64,000 nucleotides of DNA, taken from the NCBI RefSeq assembly GCF_014201145.1, contig NZ_JACHDP010000001.1, positions 4,898,001 through 4,962,000 on the forward strand, given 5' to 3'. Positions 58,853 through 64,000 of the stretch are shown one piece after another. Within the stretch, counting starts at the first letter, position 1. Every line of letters starts with the position of its first letter. The notes beneath the pieces are model-generated. The model was not told where the DNA came from and made no database searches. It saw only the letters and a program-made list of their open reading frames with translations. The stretch is from Micromonospora parathelypteridis (GTDB taxonomy: Bacteria > Actinomycetota > Actinomycetes > Mycobacteriales > Micromonosporaceae). The translations under genes were made by a program, and so were the position numbers.

Positions 58853-60418
58853 TCAGGTGGTGGGGTAGCTGTTGTAGTCGGGGAAGTTGCCGTAGAGCCG
58901 GCTGCCGCCGCCCACGGTGACGGCCTGCACCAGCAGGTCGCCGCCGACGAACGCGCCCTTCCAGGAGGCGCCCCGGCCGCCGAACGGCTCGTCCCGGTCA
59001 CCCCGCGAACGCGGCTTGTTGATGCCCACCTTGAATGCCTGCAGGTCCACCGCGAGCTTGCCGGCCTCGTCGGTGTCGTCGCAGGCCAGCGATGCCACCA
59101 GGGCGCCGTTGGAGGCGTTCATCGCGGCCAGCAGTTCGTCGGTGGTGTCCACCACGACGATCGTGTCGACCGGCCCGAACGGCTCGGCGTGCATCAGCCG
59201 GGACCGGCCGGGCGGGGCGAGCAGCACCGCCGGTGCCACGTACGCCGAGGTGTCCTGCTCGGGCAGGAACGGCGCGCCGGTCAACTTGCCCCGGTGCAGC
59301 GGCACCGCGCCGCCACGGACCGCCTCGTCGACCTTGCGGTGCAGTTCGTCGGCCTTGGCGGCGCTGATCAGCGGGCCGAAGTCCAGCTCGGGCAGCGGGT
59401 CGCCGACGGCCCAGTCGTCGCCGACGGCGAGCGGGTGGCCGAAGCGGACGGAGCGTACGACCGGCAGGTACATGTCGAGGAACTCGTCGACCAGGTCGCG
59501 TTGGACCACGAACCGGGGGTACGCGGTGCAGCGCTGCTTGCCGTACTCGAAGCCCTTCTTGAGGTGGGTGGCGAGCAGGTCCCACTGGGAGAAGTTCCAG
59601 ATGCCCCAGGCGTTGAGGCCCTCCTGCTCGATGAAGTGCCGCTTGTCGCTGTCGAGCAGCGCGGCGGCGACCTTGCCACCGTTGGAGCGGCCGCCGACGA
59701 ACGCGACGGCGCCGATCTCAGGTGCCCGGACCAGCACTTCGGACAATTCCTCGCCACTGCCCGAGACGAGGGTGGCGGGCAGGCCGGCCCGGCGCATCAG
59801 CGCGTGCGCGACGGTCAGGCAGACCGCGCCGCCCTGGGACGGGGTCTTGGCGATGACCGCGTTGCCGGCCAGCAGCTGGACCAGTTCGGCGTGCACCAGG
59901 ACGCTCATCGGGTAGTTCCACGACGCGATGTTGCTGACCGGGCCGGGGAGCGGCTCGCGGCCGTCGGCCAGCATCCGGTCGATCTCGCCGGCGTACCAGC
60001 GGACGCCGTCCAGCGCCCGGTCCACGTCGGCGCAGGCCAGCCGCCACGGCTTGCCGATCTCCCAGACCAGCAGCAGCGCGAGCAGGTCGCGGTGGGCGGT
60101 GAGTGAGTCCAGTGCGTCGGCGACCCGGGCCTTGCGGTCGGAGAGCGGGGTCTGGGCCCAGGCCCGGTGCGCGGCGGCGGCGTGCGTGACCGCGGCGCGG
60201 GCGGCCTCGGCGTCGAGCCGGGGCAGGTTGATGACGATGGTGTTGTCCACCGGGGTGCGGACCGGGGCAGGCTGGCCGCCTGCCCGCCAGTCGCCCTCGA
60301 TGAGATTGTGCAGCGTGGTGATGCCGTCGACCTCGGCGCCGAACGCCTCCGGGGTGGCGGCCACCGCGCGGGCGAGGACGTCGGACCAGGCGGTGCCCTC
60401 GGCGAGTCGTAGTGCCAT
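58853..60418 (-). CDS. Aldehyde dehydrogenase family protein
   Basis: 521 residues from ATG 60418. ALDH signatures: PGPVSNIASWNYPMSVLVHAELVQLLAGNAVIAKTPSQGGAVC (NAD-binding region), FIEQEGLNAWGIWNF with Glu264 as general base, and FEYGKQRCTAYPRFVV with nucleophile Cys297. Most ALDHs have Gly-Gln-x-Cys; Gly-Lys-Gln-Arg-Cys is unusual. C terminus has DEPFGGRGASWKGAFVGGDLLVQAVT. Substrate unknown; neighbouring genes give no pathway. Confidence 0.87.
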   Translation of the reverse strand: MALRLAEGTAWSDVLARAVAATPEAFGAEVDGITTLHNLIEGDWRAGGQPAPVRTPVDNTIVINLPRLDAEAARAAVTHAAAAHRAWAQTPLSDRKARVADALDSLTAHRDLLALLLVWEIGKPWRLACADVDRALDGVRWYAGEIDRMLADGREPLPGPVSNIASWNYPMSVLVHAELVQLLAGNAVIAKTPSQGGAVCLTVAHALMRRAGLPATLVSGSGEELSEVLVRAPEIGAVAFVGGRSNGGKVAAALLDSDKRHFIEQEGLNAWGIWNFSQWDLLATHLKKGFEYGKQRCTAYPRFVVQRDLVDEFLDMYLPVVRSVRFGHPLAVGDDWAVGDPLPELDFGPLISAAKADELHRKVDEAVRGGAVPLHRGKLTGAPFLPEQDTSAYVAPAVLLAPPGRSRLMHAEPFGPVDTIVVVDTTDELLAAMNASNGALVASLACDDTDEAGKLAVDLQAFKVGINKPRSRGDRDEPFGGRGASWKGAFVGGDLLVQAVTVGGGSRLYGNFPDYNSYPTT

Positions 60419-60641
60419 CGCGTTCTCCTCAGGGTTGACCGGGGAGCGGCGGCGTCGATGGCACCACTGATGATCGGTACTGTCTCGCGCCGGGTAGTCG
60501 GTCGGCAACAGTACGTTTGTCTGGCTGGGCGTGGTCACGTCCGGACAGTCGAGTGGCTGACGCAGCGGGGTCTGACCTGAGCAGTGCGGACGCAGATGCA
60601 GCCATCAACGACCATCGATGATGTGAAGTAGCTCCGGTTGC

Positions 60642-61547
60642 TCACACGAGCAGGGCGACCTTCCCGCCGGCGTGTCCCGAGGCCACGAGGTTCAGCGCGT
60701 CGGGAGCGTCCGCGAAGGGGAAGGTCTTCGCCATGGGCACCGTGAGGCGTCCCGCGCCGGCGAGCTCGATCAGGTGGGACCGAACCTGGTTCCGGTAGTC
60801 GGCGCTGTCGGTTTCGTGGCCGGCGATCCAGAAGCCGTCGGATTTCGCACGATCGGACGCCGCGCTGGAGGCGATGCGTCGGCGGTCAGCGACCAGGGCG
60901 AGTGAGACGTCGACGGCCTCGGCCGTGCCGACCGCGTCCAGGGCGACATCGACGTGATCGGTCAACTCGCGTACGCGTTGCTCAAGGCCCGGTCCGTAGG
61001 CCACCGGCTCGGCGCCGAAGCGTCGGAGCAGATCCCAGTTCTTCTGGCTCGCCGTTCCCAGCACGCGCGCTCCGAGCAGTTTCGACTGCTGAACGGCGCT
61101 GATGCCGACGGCGCCGGATGCGCCGTGGACGAGAACGACGTCGCCCGCCGCGATCTTGGTTCGGTGGACCATCTCGGCGGCGGTGGTGCCGGTGAGCAGG
61201 AGGTTGGCCGCTTCGGCCCATCCGAGGCCCGGTGGTTTCGCGAAGACGTCCCGGGCTGAGACGGTGACCGCGGTCGCGTAGCCGCCCTGCACCCGGAACG
61301 ACAGGACCTCGTCGCCGATGTCGTGACCGTCGGCATCCTGCCCGAGCGCCGCGACAGTTCCGGACACCTCGTAACCGATGTCCGGCGCTCCGTCGGAGAC
61401 GTTGATCGCGTCGACACGGTTCATGCCAACGGCGCGAACGGCAATCGTGACCTCGCCGGTGCCCGGGTCGGGGGCCTCCGGTTGGTGCAGTGTGAGCCGC
61501 GTGGCACCGGGGCCCTCGGGTGCCCACTTCTCCGTCCTGATGCTCAT
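60642..61547 (-). CDS. NADP-dependent quinone-type oxidoreductase (MDR family)
   Basis: 301 residues from ATG 61547, with GGAGGCGGGAG upstream. Medium-chain dehydrogenase/reductase: LHQPEAPDPGTGEVTIAVRAVGMNRVDAIN, DIGYEVSGTVAALGQDADGHDIGDEVLSF, and the Rossmann loop VVLVHGASGAVGISAVQQSKLLGARVLGTASQKNWDLLRRFGAEPVAYG. Zinc ligands are absent, so it is of the quinone oxidoreductase type. Reduces quinones or enones using NADPH. 223-base gap from the ALDH gene; that gap shows no clear feature. Confidence 0.88.
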   Translation of the reverse strand: MSIRTEKWAPEGPGATRLTLHQPEAPDPGTGEVTIAVRAVGMNRVDAINVSDGAPDIGYEVSGTVAALGQDADGHDIGDEVLSFRVQGGYATAVTVSARDVFAKPPGLGWAEAANLLLTGTTAAEMVHRTKIAAGDVVLVHGASGAVGISAVQQSKLLGARVLGTASQKNWDLLRRFGAEPVAYGPGLEQRVRELTDHVDVALDAVGTAEAVDVSLALVADRRRIASSAASDRAKSDGFWIAGHETDSADYRNQVRSHLIELAGAGRLTVPMAKTFPFADAPDALNLVASGHAGGKVALLV

Positions 61548-61665
61548 GCGACTCCCGCCTCCTGTCGGCGCACTCGTTGCGTACCGCCTGGTGGTGACGC
61601 TAGTCGTGGCTGCGGCGACGGTGTGGCGATAGCGCGGGCCCGGGTGCCCCTTCACAAATCGGTGA

Positions 61666-64000
<2,335 letters not shown>

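Overview
The window is high-GC DNA from an actinomycete, most likely Micromonospora or a close relative in the Micromonosporaceae. This is judged from the codon bias, the GTG starts and ATGA overlaps, the coproporphyrin-type haem genes, the CebR-type cellobiose system and several intergenic palindromes typical of this group. It looks like chromosomal core and semi-core DNA. I saw no transposase, phage gene, tRNA, rRNA or CRISPR array.

Layout. 1-2727: two-gene fatty-acid beta-oxidation operon (FadB-like, cut by the window edge, and thiolase). 2970-7204: RNase D-like exonuclease, a membrane-anchored trypsin-like protease with a coiled-coil membrane partner, and a DUF3000 protein. 7435-10646: hemE-hemY-hemQ. 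10653-16781: two secreted LPMOs (one with a cellulose-type CBM2, one with a chitin-type CBM5/12) among acetyltransferases, an EamA transporter, a metallothionein-like protein, a CBM48-like protein, a DUF305 lipoprotein and MsrB. 16829-21564: LigD-type polymerase, an ECF sigma/CU044_5270 pair, a MerR/CMD pair and a DUF2975/Xre/small membrane protein operon. 21695-29319: four-gene MacB/FtsX-type ABC operon. 29387-36195: mixed housekeeping genes, including a K+ channel, a TAP-type peptidase, an ATP-dependent DNA ligase, an AlkA-like glycosylase and a COG4315 lipoprotein. 36399-37870: sigma factor with zinc-finger anti-sigma. 37996-45338: spermidine-synthase-like gene and a NurA-SbcC-SbcD-HerA gene set. 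45573-48287: ECF sigma with membrane partner, RibD-type reductase, a 39-residue Cys-rich protein and a pRiA4b ORF-3 family protein. 48369-54303: complete cebE-cebF-cebG-bglC-cebR cellobiose locus with operators. 54522-61547: ACAD11-type dehydrogenase plus kinase-like partner, two ACT-domain proteins (one fused to a GNAT), an aldehyde dehydrogenase and a quinone oxidoreductase. 61819-end: a GH9 cellulase preceded by a CebR-type box, cut by the window edge.

How the genes work together. The clearest theme is plant and chitin polymer use. Secreted GH9 and the CBM2-LPMO attack cellulose; CebEFG imports cello-oligosaccharides; cytoplasmic BglC hydrolyses them; CebR represses through TGGGAGCGCTCCCA-type boxes that I can see at both cebE and the distant GH9 gene. 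The second theme is DNA-end repair: HerA, Mre11 (SbcD), Rad50 (SbcC) and NurA lie in one co-oriented run, the archaeal resection gene order, and LigD-type polymerase and ligase genes lie elsewhere in the window as separate proteins.

The most unusual items are the HerA-SbcD-SbcC-NurA operon with a non-canonical HerA P-loop and a duplicated 59-bp repeat inside it, an ABC ATPase with an apparent AbrB-like C-terminal domain, an ACT-GNAT acetyltransferase beside an ACT paralogue, and a family of GATCATG-ended intergenic palindromes. Assignments rest on reading motifs by eye; no database search was run.
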